Source: Haliclona indistincta
Taxonomy: Eukaryota; Porifera; Demospongiae; Haplosclerida; Chalinidae
Reading direction: 5' to 3'
NCBI GenBank assembly: GCA_964017065.1
Contig: OZ024789.1
Location: 2,538,657 to 2,602,656 of the forward strand
DNA length: 64,000 nt
Below, in pieces: positions 12,901 to 23,808 of the stretch (positions are counted from its first letter, which is position 1; each line of letters begins with the position of its first letter). The translations under genes and the position numbers were made by a program. The notes below the pieces were generated by a model. That model had not been told where the DNA came from. It searched no databases and saw only the letters and a list, made by a program, of their open reading frames with translations.

Positions 12901-14603
12901 CATAAAAATGGTTGATAGACAGACGTGTAATACAGAGTAAAAGTATTAGCTGTAGAATCCAACCACTCCATACACAATACATGTATGTCTAGAGAAGGAG
13001 GGAGGGAGGAAGGGAGGGAGGGGAGAGAGAGGAAGGGAGGGAGGGAGTAAGGAGAGAGGGAGGGGGGGAGGGAGGAAGGAAGGAAGGAGGGAGGGAGAGA
13101 GGGAGAGAGTGGAGGAGGGAGGGGAAATGTAATGGAAGCAAGAATAGGTTGTTTTGCTAACCAGGAATGCCACGAGTGAAAGCGCTGTGTTCTTCCACTG
13201 CAAAATTTCCAACGAATGTTCCAAAAATTCTCTACCGGGACGACTGGATGACCCTTTATCACAAAAATATGCACAAGACAGTCAACAGACACATGAGCTA
13301 TGCATTTTACCTAGTCTGCGAAGATTGTCTTTTAGTCTGAAGAAAGAAAGTATATTATCGTTGAAGTGATGTTAACGTGAAATTTTGGTTTCATAGACTC
13401 ACTTGTTGACCTTCAATTCTTCCTGTTGCTCATCTTGTGTGCTCTCTGTCTCTTCAGTGAAGTCAGATAGAAAGTCAAGCACCTATGGAAGAGAAATATG
13501 GATGAGTGAATGAATATGTACAAGTGACACGAGTGAGTGAGCTCACCCGATCCTTTACACTAGCCCAGATGCCTCTTCTAGCTGATGCAGAGGAAGAAGA
13601 TGAACTAAAAGAAGTCGAACGTGGTCTGCCTGTAACTACAGTACATCCGAGAGTGAGAGTGAGAGAGAGAGAGAGAGGGAGAGTGGGAGGGAGAGGGAGA
13701 GAGAGAAAGTGGGTAAATAGCTACCCTTTATCGCGATAATGTCATTGCTCACTGTTGACAGATTCAAATCCTTCACCAGTTGAGCTCAAAGACAGTGACT
13801 GACCGCCACAAGAGCCGTAATCTGACGAGAGAGACGCAGAGCTAGAGAAAGAGAAAAACAACTGAGCCTATAATAACATCATCATACAAACATGGGTAAG
13901 ATTGTATTAGGTATAGAAAACAATACCCAATAGTTAAGAATTCACTTTCAAAAACACATGTACATAACATGTACTACATGTGCACTCACTAGCTGCATGC
14001 TTTACTATATTGACATGACTCTGTATGCCGGTAATGACAATAGGATGGAACTATCAACTGATCACACAAACAAAGTGACATTGATATCGAATGCACCAAA
14101 CTTACCTTGATTGTCTACGTGCTCCGGTGCTTCGCTGCAGTTTCTCGAGCTGCGTCTGAAGAGTCTTTTTCTCTTTTTTCAACTTTTCCACCTCCTTCTG
14201 ATGTGACTTGCTGCCATGCTTACTAGAAGACTGTGCCTCCAGCTCAGCTGAGAAAGAGAATCTAGTCATGCAGTCTCATTTTCACAATCCTACCTTTCAG
14301 CTCCTGATTCTCTGCCAGTGCTGTCATTAGCTGTTCGTTGAGTAACCCGAGTTGCTCCATAAAAACGTCCTTCTCTCCTGAATTCCAATCGGGCGACTGA
14401 GCTAGCTCTGGTTTGGGTTTAGCTCGTGGTTCTTCATGATCCTCGAACTCATCGTCCTCCAGTTCCGGCGTGACCTCTCTATCATCTACTTTCTCCCATT
14501 CTGGTTCACCATCGTCTTTGACTTCAGATATCCCAGAGTAAGTCAGGCTAGCGGACTGCTTGTCCTCTTTACCAAGGCGCTCTCTAAGCCGTCTTCGAAA
14601 CAT
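9618..14603 (-). CDS. GRAMD4: GRAMD4-like protein (coiled coil, membrane segments, GRAM domain), 19 exons
   Basis: Exons in transcript order: 14603-14294, 14247-14106, 13841-13753, 13629-13547, 13482-13403, 13336-13311, 13229-13162, 12988-12897, 12573-12519, 12463-12392, 12331-12288, 12228-12119, 11774-11716, 11436-11332, 10933-10783, 10574-10487, 10403-10316, 10251-10183, 9821-9618. All are phase-consistent and encode 644 residues (the human protein is about 578). Recognisable parts are a coiled coil (exons 1-2), the QWKN motif before the first membrane segment (exons 7-8), a CRPETTYEVYKKLW segment and second membrane region (exon 12), AKYD..RLWNSLPT (exon 14), and a GRAM domain ending PLLFGAILHRDQVF (exons 15-19). 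Known family role: GRAMD4/DIP is an intracellular, mitochondria- and ER-associated pro-apoptotic factor. Exon 6 is only 26 nt. Confidence 0.9.
9824..10034. repeat. (GA)n/(GGGA)n microsatellite at a GRAMD4 3' splice site
   Basis: An almost pure purine tract on the + strand. Read in the sense of the GRAMD4 gene it is (CT)n and runs straight into the acceptor CTCTAG of the last exon (exon edge 9821). It therefore forms an unusually long polypyrimidine tract. The long Ser/Leu/Pro-rich and Arg/Glu-rich frames across it are artefacts. Confidence 0.9.
11892..12097. mobile_element. MITE family A, copy 1 (GRAMD4 intron 12)
   Basis: About 205 bp with imperfect inverted ends, CTGCAGATCTGAAATTTTCG and its complement near TTTCAGATTTACGG. 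Two further copies lie at 43235-43418 and 45775-45958. Internal shared words include TTTTCGTCGTTAGCTTGG and GTGCGCATTGATTAAAC. Noncoding. Confidence 0.75.
12991..13128. repeat. (GGGA)n purine tract at the exon 8 acceptor of GRAMD4
   Basis: Read on the minus strand this is (TCCC)n, ending in CTTCTCTAG directly before exon 8 (exon edge 12988). It supplies the polypyrimidine tract of that intron. Confidence 0.85.
13650..13711. repeat. (GA)n tract upstream of the GRAMD4 exon 4 acceptor
   Basis: Pyrimidine-rich in the sense strand of the gene. It ends about 20 nt before the acceptor TTACAG of exon 4 (exon edge 13629). Confidence 0.7.
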
Positions 14604-14722
14604 AATTCCTGGCTCGAATCTCGATCAACTAGCTACGCCCACAACAATCTTAACCACACCCCGGACACGTGTTTGCTGGCGGGAAATTTGAACGCCATTA
14701 TAATTATAGAGGTACATATTAC

Positions 14723-16666
14723 CAAGAGTATATAATCTTACCAAGAGTATCGAACGCCAATTGCCACTGTAGAAACACTCTCGGGAAAGTAACGTGACAG
14801 AAACGTGATCTGATGACGTAACGCCTACACTGCAGGCTAGCCATTGACGTCATCGACGTTCAGCAACGATGCTAGCCAAGCTTTTTGGATGATCATTGGA
14901 CTGTTGCAGGCGAGAATATAGCGATGTAGACACGACAAATGCTGAGAAAAACAGAAACACGTGCTAGTTATGCTTTTTAATCGAAGAATAAGAGCAGCAG
15001 CGAGCTCGGTCCGTCAGAGCGCGATCGTCTACAAAAATCACATTGTTGATGTTCAACGACTAACGAACGCCTGCTTGTAGACACAGAAAATGGTTATTTG
15101 AACGTGGTAAAATTATAAACAGCAGTAGAATAGGTGATACAACCAGAGTAGGTTAGTTTAGAACAGTAGTTAGTGAGTAGTCATGACAAGGGTAGGAAAA
15201 TAGCTAAAGATGAATTACAAAACAAAATGAATAGTAAACTAGCCGGCCTGGGAGAGGCAGGATTCTGCAACTCCAAGTGGTCTGTCAGAGATAGGAACAT
15301 GATGACGTGTTGCACGGCTGCCACGGATACAAGTTATGGCCGAATGTAGGAGAGAGAAGGATAACGAGCATCTTAGCCAAGCTAGGGTAGTACTGTAGTG
15401 AGAGTTCTCTTTCATTGATATTTGATCTGCTAAATGTTGATAGAATTGTGTTGCCTCTCTTCCCATGCCACCAGTTGTGGAAAAAACAAGAGGGGTAAAA
15501 GACCCATTTTCAACCTCCCTGACTCTGTCACCATATTCTCTCTTCTTTGCTAGTTCATGACGACGATAGAGGCTTGAAATAGCACTGTGACGGTAGCTCT
15601 GTGCGTTTGGGTGGAAAACCCTAATATCAAAAAATGAACATTGCTGTCGTCCCCAGAACCCTGTAGCTCTAATGTCGGCTCTTGCGTCATCACGAATGTT
15701 AGCAGATCGAGGTATGATGTCTTCTCCTGTAAGAGGCAATAGCTGCGGCTCTCTTTCCACATTGTTACAGACCTCACTTAGCCAGTTTGCAGTTATGTCA
15801 CGTATATCATTGTGGCGGGCAATGGTCAAACCCCCATGTTTACAAATCATAGCATGATCGACTGAGAATGGTGAGCCACAGACACAATGACTTGGGAGAT
15901 TCTTTAGTTGCCATCCATATCTGAGGCACAGTGCATCATGAAACTCTTGTTTGGTGAGGTTGAATCGCCGGTCTTTCAATGGTAAGACAGTCAACCATGT
16001 GGATGCTCCCTTCTCAGCAGCTAAATCTCGAGATCTTTTCAATGCATCAGGGATTTCATTACAGACTTGTTCCACCCTGGCAGCTTGAATATTACGCCTT
16101 TCTTGACTTACAAAGTGTTTCGCTGATTTTATGCTGTCGGGATGGACTGGCTCATCAGACTGCTCAATTATCAACGTTTTCAGTGGACAAGTGATGACCT
16201 TTGAAGCTTTCATTTGCCAATTAGCAGTTTCCACAGGATTGGTAATGTTTAGGCCTCCAAGGCGAGTTGGTAGTGATACAAGCTTACGCATCCCCTGGGA
16301 AAATGGCATCTGAGCAGTAAGTGTAGGCAGGAACCTCTGATGAATGGCATCTTCAAGTGGCTGAAAAATTGAAGCACTAATGTCAAGAGTTCTCATTAGG
16401 TATGTCCATCTCCCAATCATTCCATGAGAAAACGCCTGCTTGTAAGAGGTAGCTTGTCAATAAAGAGCCCTGAGTAGCTGTATTTTCCATCATGGGCGCT
16501 TGCTTCCTGCAGGACACGCCTTCGTTGTGACGTAGTCGTGGATTTGTGCAACACGCTTTCGTCACAATGCGTAAAATATCTCACGTGCTGGTCATGTTAC
16601 TTTCCCGAGAGTGTTTCTACAGTGGCAATTGGCGTTCGATACTCTTGGTAAGATTATATACTCTTG
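14723..16666. mobile_element. 1.94-kb element with perfect 71-bp terminal inverted repeats and 7-bp target duplication
   Basis: Positions 14723-14793 and 16596-16666 are exact inverted copies (71 bp, starting CAAGAGTATATAATC). The element is flanked on both sides by ATATTAC (14716-14722 and 16667-16673). The paralogous region at about 18930-18950 has the same flanks with only one TATTAC and no insert, so it is an empty site. The element carries the retroelement-like ORF at 15239-16420 rather than a recognisable transposase. Superfamily uncertain; a 7-bp duplication does not decide it. Confidence 0.9.
15239..16420 (-). CDS. Retroelement-like C-terminal fragment: RT-thumb-like, zinc-knuckle and PD-(D/E)xK-like region
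   Basis: A 393-residue open frame inside the inverted-repeat element. The N-terminal part (LPTRLGGLNITNP) resembles the region after the palm of reverse transcriptases of non-LTR type. A CxC-x(n)-H-x(n)-C knuckle (CVCGSPFSVDHAMICKHGG) is followed by RHNDIRD and then by a D..FFDIRVFHP segment. That order resembles the restriction-like endonuclease module of R2/NeSL-type elements. The central reverse-transcriptase motifs are absent, so it cannot be autonomous. The start is simply the first ATG of the open frame and may not be a real start. The assignment is by motif recall, not by search. Confidence 0.5.
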   Translation of the reverse strand: MIGRWTYLMRTLDISASIFQPLEDAIHQRFLPTLTAQMPFSQGMRKLVSLPTRLGGLNITNPVETANWQMKASKVITCPLKTLIIEQSDEPVHPDSIKSAKHFVSQERRNIQAARVEQVCNEIPDALKRSRDLAAEKGASTWLTVLPLKDRRFNLTKQEFHDALCLRYGWQLKNLPSHCVCGSPFSVDHAMICKHGGLTIARHNDIRDITANWLSEVCNNVEREPQLLPLTGEDIIPRSANIRDDARADIRATGFWGRQQCSFFDIRVFHPNAQSYRHSAISSLYRRHELAKKREYGDRVREVENGSFTPLVFSTTGGMGREATQFYQHLADQISMKENSHYSTTLAWLRCSLSFSLLHSAITCIRGSRATRHHVPISDRPLGVAESCLSQAG

Positions 16667-16683
16667 ATATTACGGTAAAGGTA

Positions 16684-17442
16684 CTAATTTATAGGTACTG
16701 GTTCGGACAGACGCATCTCCACTACCTCGCCCATATAGGAGAGTGACCGCGGCTCGTTGAAGTAGATTCTTGTTTCGGTGGATTGGATGTCCTCCACCCC
16801 ATTGTTGACAAGAATTTCCCGAGGGGTTAACTCTCCAGTTGTCGTACCGCCAAAGCATCCGCAGATGGCGTACAGACAAGTATCAATTCTGCGCTTGATT
16901 TTGAGTGTGGAAAAACGCAAAAAGCTGACCCGCACCAGAGTGTTTGCTTGGTAGGCGATCGCGCGAGTAGTAATCGTGGCGGTAACCTTGGACATGGGAG
17001 GGACTTCGACTTTGGTAGCGGTTCCGTAGCCTTTATTTGTGAGTTGTAGAGCAGTCCCTTGGTAGTAGTTAGCACAGCCCAATCGGATAGGAATGATCTG
17101 GAAGAACTCTGGAGTCACAGCGACTGACAAGTTGGCGCCGAAAACTTCATACTTGGACTGAGAAAGGCGATACGTCTTCTCTTGCGGTTGAGAATGAAGA
17201 GTGTTGATCTCCACCACCTTCGGCTCGCTGCCGTCATTGTAGATTTCTTTTACTTCCACGTCAACGACGTAGCGGCCTACTTCTGTGGGCGGGTCTATAC
17301 GCAAAGCCGTTAACAAGCCACTGGACCAAAATTTTTCAACGTCCCTTTCAAGTACGCCATAGATGGAAGAAGCGTTCGTCTGGTATTTTACCACACCCGC
17401 TTGTATTACATAGTCCGGAGAAACGAGCCTAGACGAGAGCAT
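16684..17442 (-). CDS. Putative aerolysin/ETX-MTX2-like beta-rich protein, paralog A, 252 aa
   Basis: An intact single-exon gene and one of four tandem paralogs, the others being at 18946, 23809 and 24730. The protein has no obvious signal peptide and no long hydrophobic helix. It is rich in Thr/Val strands, with a conserved VPPMSKVTATITTRAIAY segment at about 140-160, and a conserved C-terminus with GEL(S/T)PRE, NGVED and LSYMGEVVE motifs. The VPP-x-(S/T)KV strand and alternating Ser/Thr pattern recall the pore-forming module of ETX/MTX2 (aerolysin-type) proteins, but this is inference at the fold level. The N-terminal part (SPDYVIQA) is shared by all copies and unassigned. Function unknown; a beta-barrel defence or digestive role is only one possibility. 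Confidence 0.55.
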   Translation of the reverse strand: MLSSRLVSPDYVIQAGVVKYQTNASSIYGVLERDVEKFWSSGLLTALRIDPPTEVGRYVVDVEVKEIYNDGSEPKVVEINTLHSQPQEKTYRLSQSKYEVFGANLSVAVTPEFFQIIPIRLGCANYYQGTALQLTNKGYGTATKVEVPPMSKVTATITTRAIAYQANTLVRVSFLRFSTLKIKRRIDTCLYAICGCFGGTTTGELTPREILVNNGVEDIQSTETRIYFNEPRSLSYMGEVVEMRLSEPVPIN

Positions 17443-18483
17443 AGTGAACCAGCAAGCACACAGAAGGGGGCGTATCCTCGACCAGAATTAATGAGCCCCG
17501 CCCTTGTGCATGCAGAAATAATTCATAGCTTAATTATTTTGTAAAGACACTTCTCCGTCAGCCGGAATCACATTCCGGGCATGATCCCAGTCAAAAAGTA
17601 CTTCTTGCAACTTTATATCTTGAGAATTTACTTTGCCGGTTTACAATGAGTGCAAGCAAAGAATGATTATTATTGTTATTGATTTTAGAGCAGCATACAA
17701 AAGGAAGCTTTAGAAAAATTAATAGATAACAAATTCAAAGGCAAGTTGACTGCTGAAGGACTCCGCAAAGAACATGTAGAGCCATAAACAAACACAATAG
17801 ATAATTATAGAAAACACAAAATCATCATAATAATAACTTGAACAAGGATAAAAGTACAGGATTGAAGTGAGAATCAAAGAAGAACCATAATTATGAATGA
17901 AACAAACTTATAATGAATAAAATTTACAGCAGAATGATGAATAGTATAATTATAGAACAATACGAAAATGAGAATAGTTAGATTACATTGTGGTTTTCAA
18001 CTTTTGGTAGTCTCCATAAACGCATGCATTTGAATCAGAATAACTTTTTGCTCGTGTTATGCTCGCCAGAGTAGTGTGTGGGCGTACACGATCGCTCGGT
18101 TGGCGGCCTTAGAAGCTGAGGATCGGCTAATCTATGCATAGTACAATGACCAGGTATATAACAAAGCCCTGTAGCGAATAATAGCTAGATAGAATGTTGT
18201 CTGTAGAACTGAGCCGTCACAATCCACCCCGTTTTTTAGTGATGAGCTACAAGCGTTGATTCTCAGTTATTCGTAGCGCTGCATATTTTACAGTATACAA
18301 TAGTACAAAATAGTGTGTAGTGTAGGTTTCTTCTTCTGACCTGTACAGAAAGTAAAGAAATACAGTTCGCAAAAAGTCATTCGCTAAGTCATTCATGCGC
18401 ACCCACCACTTAGCTGCCCTTCTCTGCACAGGCTCTCTCAAAATTTATTATTATTATAATTATCCTCTAGCGTCCTCTAGCGT
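17443..18483. other. Gene-free spacer, AT-rich
   Basis: Holds the likely promoter of paralog A near 17443-17530. An A-rich low-complexity stretch follows at 17680-17980. At 18468-18500 there is a short direct repeat of TATCCTCTAGCG. I see no coding exon or RNA gene. Confidence 0.5.
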
Positions 18484-18938
18484 ATTATAATTATCCTCTA
18501 GCGACACATTGATCTCTAGGCTCTAGGTCTCTTGAAATTCCACTATAACTTCACATTTAGCTTATTGCACAGAATTTCAGTGACAAGTCTATTATTTCAT
18601 GCACGGTCACATAATAGCTTATAGTATTATCTCAGACAATGCAAATGTTAATAATTATTATTGTCTTGCCTATAGAGAGTGGATGTAACTTACGTTGCAT
18701 AAAAATGGCTGATAGAGAGTCGTGAGTAAGAGAATTAGCTGTAGAATTTGACTTCAGATATACCAGAATAGGTCAGGCTAGCGGACTGCCTGTCCTCTTT
18801 ACCAAGGCGCTCTCTAAGCCGTCTTCGATTCATCTTTCCTGGCTCAATCTCGATCAACTAGCTAAATCGTAACCACACCCCGGACACGTGTTGGCTGGCG
18901 GGAAATTTAAACGCCATTATAGAGGTACGTATTACAGT
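18484..18938 (-). pseudogene. Rearranged duplicate of GRAMD4 gene pieces
   Basis: 18484-18753 matches 12724-12960 (the exon 8 neighbourhood of the GRAMD4 gene). It then jumps at 18754 to sequence matching 14519-14720, the first coding exon and upstream region. The start codon and about 25 codons of exon 1 are still readable (MNRRRLRERLG against MFRRRLRERLG). The exon is then cut off by the junction, so no product is expected. About 1.56 kb of the source is missing between the two blocks. Confidence 0.85.
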
Positions 18939-18945
18939 AAAGGTA

Positions 18946-19708
18946 CTAACTTAAAGGTACTGGTTCGGACAGACGCATCTCCACTACCTCGCCCATATAG
19001 GAGAGTGACCGCGGCTCGTTGAAGTAGACTCTTGTTTCAGTGGATTGGATGTCCTCCACCCCATTGTTGACAAGAATTTCACGAGGGGTTAACTCTCCAG
19101 TTGTCGTACCGCCAAAGCATCCGCAGATGGCGTACAGACAAGTATCGCCGGATTCTGCGCTTGATTTCAAGTGTGGAAAAACGCAAAAAGCTGACCCTCA
19201 CCAGAGTGTTTGCTTGGTAGGCGATCGCGCGCGTAGTAATCGTGGCGGTAACCTTGGACATTGGAGGGACTTCGACTTTGGTAGCGGTTCCGTAGCCTTT
19301 ATTTGTGAGCTGTAGAGCAGTCCCTTGGTAGTAGTTAGCAGAGCCCAATCGGATAGGAATGATCTGGAAGAACTCTGGGGTCACAGCGACTGACAAGTTG
19401 GCGCCGAAATTTTCATACTTGGACTGAGAAAGGCGATACGTCTTCTGTTGCGGTTGAGAATGAAGAGTGTTGATCTCCACCACCTTCGGCTCGCTGCCGT
19501 CATTGTAGATTTCTTTTACCTCCACGTCAACGACGTAGCGGCCTACTTCTGTGGGCGGGTCTATACGCAAAGCCGTTAACAAAGCACTGGACCAGAATTT
19601 TTCAACGTACCTTTCAAGTACGCCGTAAATGGAAGAAGCGTTCGTCTGGTATTTTACCACACCAGCTTGTATTGCATAGTCCGGAGAAACGAGCCTAGAC
19701 GAGAGCAT
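18946..19708 (-). pseudogene. Putative aerolysin/ETX-MTX2-like protein, paralog B, frameshifted
   Basis: Closely matches paralog A along its whole length, including 5' and 3' flanks, as part of the same segmental duplication. The frame from ATG 19708 is open to 19079, then shifts. Around 19146-19150 there is a net gain of four bases relative to paralog A, and the C-terminal third continues in another frame down to 18946. The break removes the conserved C-terminal motifs from the product. It is either a recent pseudogene or a sequencing or assembly error; the rest of the frame shows no other stop. Confidence 0.8.
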
Positions 19709-20869
19709 AGTGAACCTGCAAGCACACTGAAGGGGGCGTATCTATGGGACATAATTGGGGCCAAATGGGACATAATTCGATTTTGTTTACCGATTGTCGA
19801 CTTTCGATTTTCTATTGCCAGAAATGCTAAACATTTTTTGGTCATGTACAGATTTCTCGACAGTTTCCACTCCATGACGTCTTACATCCAGAAGACACAA
19901 GAAGATAGCTAAGAGTGCAGTGCTAGGTCAAAATTCATGTTGTATTTTGAGGCACTGTCAGGGGAGCGACCATTAGAAACACTGCTTCATGATGTAGTAG
20001 ATTCTCTACCAGCTGTATGCAGTGACATAGACAAGTCAGTGGAAGTCGGCAAAGTCATATGTGTTAAGTGGTGGACAAAGCCAGCACATCTGAGTATGTC
20101 ATGCAATATTGATTGTCTAGTGTACATGTGTTCTACTTAGATTGGCATGCATACATGTAACTGTAAAGATGTGCAGAGTGTAATTTTTTAATTTAGATAA
20201 TGCTATCACCAGCATTTAGCCCTAGGAGTGAGTTTCAGTGGAAGGCAGTGCCATCAGACACAAATGGTCATTAAACAAGTGCTCAACTGATTGACAAGTC
20301 AAACAATTCTAAACTCTTGAGGCGTGTGTGGATTTCACTTACCGACAGGACTTTGTATACAGCTAGACAATTGACTTTGTATCACAGCTAGACACTCATT
20401 GAGGTATAAATCAGTGATATAATTCTAAATAGGTACCACAAGGCAGAGACGGACAAAAGGTATACATGTACAATAATTAACATCACTATAATTTTATTGA
20501 TCATTAAAACAATTTCTGTTTCGTAGGGAGGTGGAGCTTGACATTGATAGGCGCATTACCAGTGACCATGCATGAAGCCTTGTCGTGAGATGAAGGGCGT
20601 ACTCGCTCAGGCTCGCGAAACACATCCTCATCGCGCTGGAAGCCAGGAATGAGCGACCGCTCTCTGGTTACTGGTTCAAGCTAAATATGCATCTTTCAAC
20701 AGTCCAGCCCGTACAGTAAGCTAAAAATTATTAGTGGTATATTTTGTGCTGGTATGCTTCTATCGTTGATAGCCTAGCGGCTCTAAGATAAAACAAAACA
20801 ATAAAAACAGCCTTAACAGATCGATGGATAGCACCCACCACCTCACTGAAGACCCCGGGACTACCGGCC
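19709..20869. other. Intergenic, one possible orphan exon
   Basis: Mostly noncoding. A 67-residue open stretch at 19937-20140 (+) has protein-like composition (ends VKWWTKPAHLS) and runs into a possible donor CTGA/GTATGT near 20094. I find no partner exons or family, so it is not called as a gene. Confidence 0.3.
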
Positions 20870-21400
20870 TCCGGCCAGAGTACTATCCAGAGTACTATCC
20901 AGAGCCAACAACTCCGGCAGCTGTGTGCTGACAGCCGCTTTCACAGTCATTATTGGCCGGGAGGAATTCACACTGATCCCAGGCGCTCCTTCTTGCGAAA
21001 CCCTCACGTGAGCTGTTTCAATCCTGTACAAGGCCTAGGGGTAATTATTTTGTCTATGATAAACAGCCACAGACGACTGATGCATTTTGGACAAATTAAA
21101 AAAAAAACGCGATTAACCCCGGGGACGAACCCTGGACGGTATGGCAGAGTGCTATCAGAGCCAACAACTCAGGTGGCTGTGTGCCGCCAGCCGCCTTCAC
21201 AGGCATTATTGGGGAGGAATTCACACAGATCCCAGTCGCTCCTTCTTGCGAAGGGTGTGAACCCACGACTCTGATAGCACTCTCAATTAAAAAAGGTTTT
21301 TTGAATTTTTTTTAACATAGTCTGCCCAGGGTTAGAACGCGGGTACCCCACGTTATAAGGCTAACGCACTAGCCACTGAGCTAACCGGTCACTTACTCAT
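20870..21400. repeat. tRNA-derived SINE-like fragments
   Basis: Two related blocks (about 20880-21003 and 21138-21265) share words such as GCCAACAACTC, GGAGGAATTCACAC and CTCCTTCTTGCGAA. On the minus strand, B-box-like sequences occur near 21117-21135 (AGGGTTCGTCCCC) and 21250-21262 (GGGTTCACACC). At 21320-21392 a tRNA-like head has an A box (TTAGCTCAGTGGCTAG) and anticodon-like arm, but its acceptor ends do not pair. A 14-bp inverted pair GAGTGCTATCAGAG occurs at 21147 and 21269. Confidence 0.6.
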
Positions 21401-21796
21401 GTGGGCGTTTATCAGTTATTATAAAGGAGGAGTAGCTAGGGTCAATTTTTTTGCTGATGATAAATGTGACATTGCACCACTGGTGCGGGTTATGCCGCGG
21501 TGGATGTTAAAATTTGAGCATGTACAGCAAGTCATAATAATCATTATGATTCCTGTACTGCAATCACAATGCAATGAGAGGCCAATCAGTGCTGACCACT
21601 ACATCAACTGGGCGTGTCTATAATGTCCAGTTCAAGTGCAGGGCACAGCACACAACGAGATAGCGTCCATAGCTTGCTTACACAATTTCTGTAGTGGAAT
21701 TCCAACCTATCAGCTTCTTGGCAGTCAACTGTGGATAGCTTTGCCATTGAAGAACTCCACAGCCATTGGATCGATCGCGAGTGAGCAAATTGCGCC

Positions 21797-22310
21797 ATAA
21801 CTCACGAACTAAGCTTCTTATAAAGTTTTCCATGTTCTAAAGCGACATAATACCGTGTTCTACTTGAATTGCTAGTTTCAGAACTTAAACTTTCAGCGTG
21901 CGTTACAAAACCGAACCAGCCGGTTTTTTTAATACATAAAGCAGGACACTGAAATAGCTATAACTACAGCTAACTTGCATTGCTATGCAAGTTATACTAA
22001 GTTAATTAAGTAAACAATTACGAAAAAGATAAAGAGTCAGTTTTCTGGGCATCAGGGGGGAGCCTGTTCCACAAAGCAATAGAGCGAGGAAAAAATGAGT
22101 TATCATAGCCGTGAGCAATTCACGCGGTAAATCACGCACTAAGCTGTAAAATCAAAGTTCTTGAAATTCAAATCCGAGCAAGTATCAATTTCTACCCGTG
22201 CTGCTTGTTTCGGCGATTAGTTTTCAGCAAGCTACAAGAAATCGTTGCGACAGACTGACTGACTGACAACACGACTACTGGCATGCCTTGCGGCTCAGCC
22301 CACCGAGGCA
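21797..22310. mobile_element. MITE family B, partial copy (reverse orientation)
   Basis: Ends with CCCACCGAGGCA at 22310. It contains the complement of GTTCGTGAGTTATGGCG near 21797, both shared with the copy at 26017-26584 in the opposite orientation. The left end is not resolved. Confidence 0.55.
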
Positions 22311-22851
22311 GTAATGTTTCTTTACAAGACTGAAGATGTATAGCATGACTGTAGATGTAGCAGGAGTACTAGTAGTCACTTTATGAAGTGAAAAGAAAGC
22401 TAAGCATTCTTACAGATTTTAGTGTACTGACAGTCCCAAGCTAGACAGCTGATCATTATTTTGTAACAATAATACCCACGGCAAGTCATTTTGTTGATCA
22501 ACAGAGACAATAACAGAGATAGACTGAACACATTGCAGGCTCACACAGATGTTTAGACTTACTAGAGAATGAAAAAGTAAATGAGCACATTTGCGACAGT
22601 TAAGTTTGAATTTCCTGGATTTGCACCGGGTCACTCGTTCAAAGAAAGATTAACAGACATTTTTTTTGCAAAGAGTTAGATACACAGATAGATTTGAAAA
22701 GCTTGACATCATCAGTAAACAAATAACTTTCGGAGTGAACAATATGTATCATGAGCGAGTCATCAATATAGATCAGAAACATTTCTTTTTTTTTCATTTC
22801 AAAAATAAATGTGAAATAGCAATAATGCTAATGAATGAAGGTGTTAGTGAT

Positions 22852-23560
22852 CTAAAAGATAGTAAATAGCTTGGACTTAAATAGAAAAAAAGAATCAGTA
22901 GATTTGATACAAGAGGGAAGAGAGTTCCAGAGCTTGATAGAGGTGGGATAAAATGAATTCATATAAGTAGCAGCTGATTTGCAGAAGATGGGGGCAAAAT
23001 CATGTCTATTATAATTGCGGGAGAAATCCAGAGGCGGAGAAGGTGATATGAGAGGACAATTGATTGAATGAGAAAAACCAAATTTGAGTTTGAACAGAGA
23101 GGAAGCTTTGCAAATTTTTCTTCTCTGATAAATTTGCAATGTCAGTTTAGAAATCCAAACTGACCTTGTGGGAGCCCTGAGACCACAGGGAGCAGCGAAT
23201 TAGACATAGCATCTTCTATACAACCACATAGTGTTCTCTAGAAGGATATGCTCTAGCCTTAGGAAATGTGCATCAACACCATGAACACCATCAACTAAGA
23301 CCCTGATAAACCTGTGCTGCATATGACTAACAGCATGTGAACTAAGAAGTTGGGACAAGCATGATCTGCCCTAGAGAAATCCAAACTGACGTTTGATAAC
23401 TTGTGACCCGAGTATTGTAAGACGTGGTTGAAGACAGCCTTCTCAGCACCTTGGAAATAATACAGAGAAGAGAAATGATAGTGACATAACAAGTTTTTGA
23501 AGATAATCTCCATTGGCTCAAGAAGTTCGGACTCTTCGCGAACGTGCCAAACTCACCCTT
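22852..23560 (-). pseudogene. LINE (non-LTR retrotransposon) relic with internal deletion
   Basis: Minus-strand fragments read like a jockey/CR1-type reverse transcriptase. They include ISLLCIISKVL near 23460, a QFGFL.GRSC.SQLL block near 23385-23345 with a stop inside it, and VVSGLPQG-like coding near 23165. The frame 23139-22852 then gives the typical LINE C-terminus (NSFYPTSIKLWNSLP). The distance between the last two is far too short, so the palm region is deleted. Several stops and frame changes make it nonfunctional. Confidence 0.75.
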
Positions 23561-23808
23561 CTTTATCCCAGAAACTTGAGTCACCGCCAACCATAATTGA
23601 GCCACGCCCAAAAATACCACGTGTGAACAACGATTCTACAATTATAAACAAGTAATGCAACTGTATACAACAGTCAGTTTGATTTGAAAGCTGTTTACAC
23701 ACACAGTACTAGTTGTAACAATACAAACTGGAAATGTTATCGTAATCAAGATACAGAAAAGTAGACGACCGCAGAACAATAGCCAGTGTATATAGCAACC
23801 CTTCAGCT

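Noticed and set aside
21320..21392. tRNA gene on the minus strand
   Set aside because: A-box and arms look tRNA-like, but the acceptor strands do not pair and SINE-like repeats surround it.
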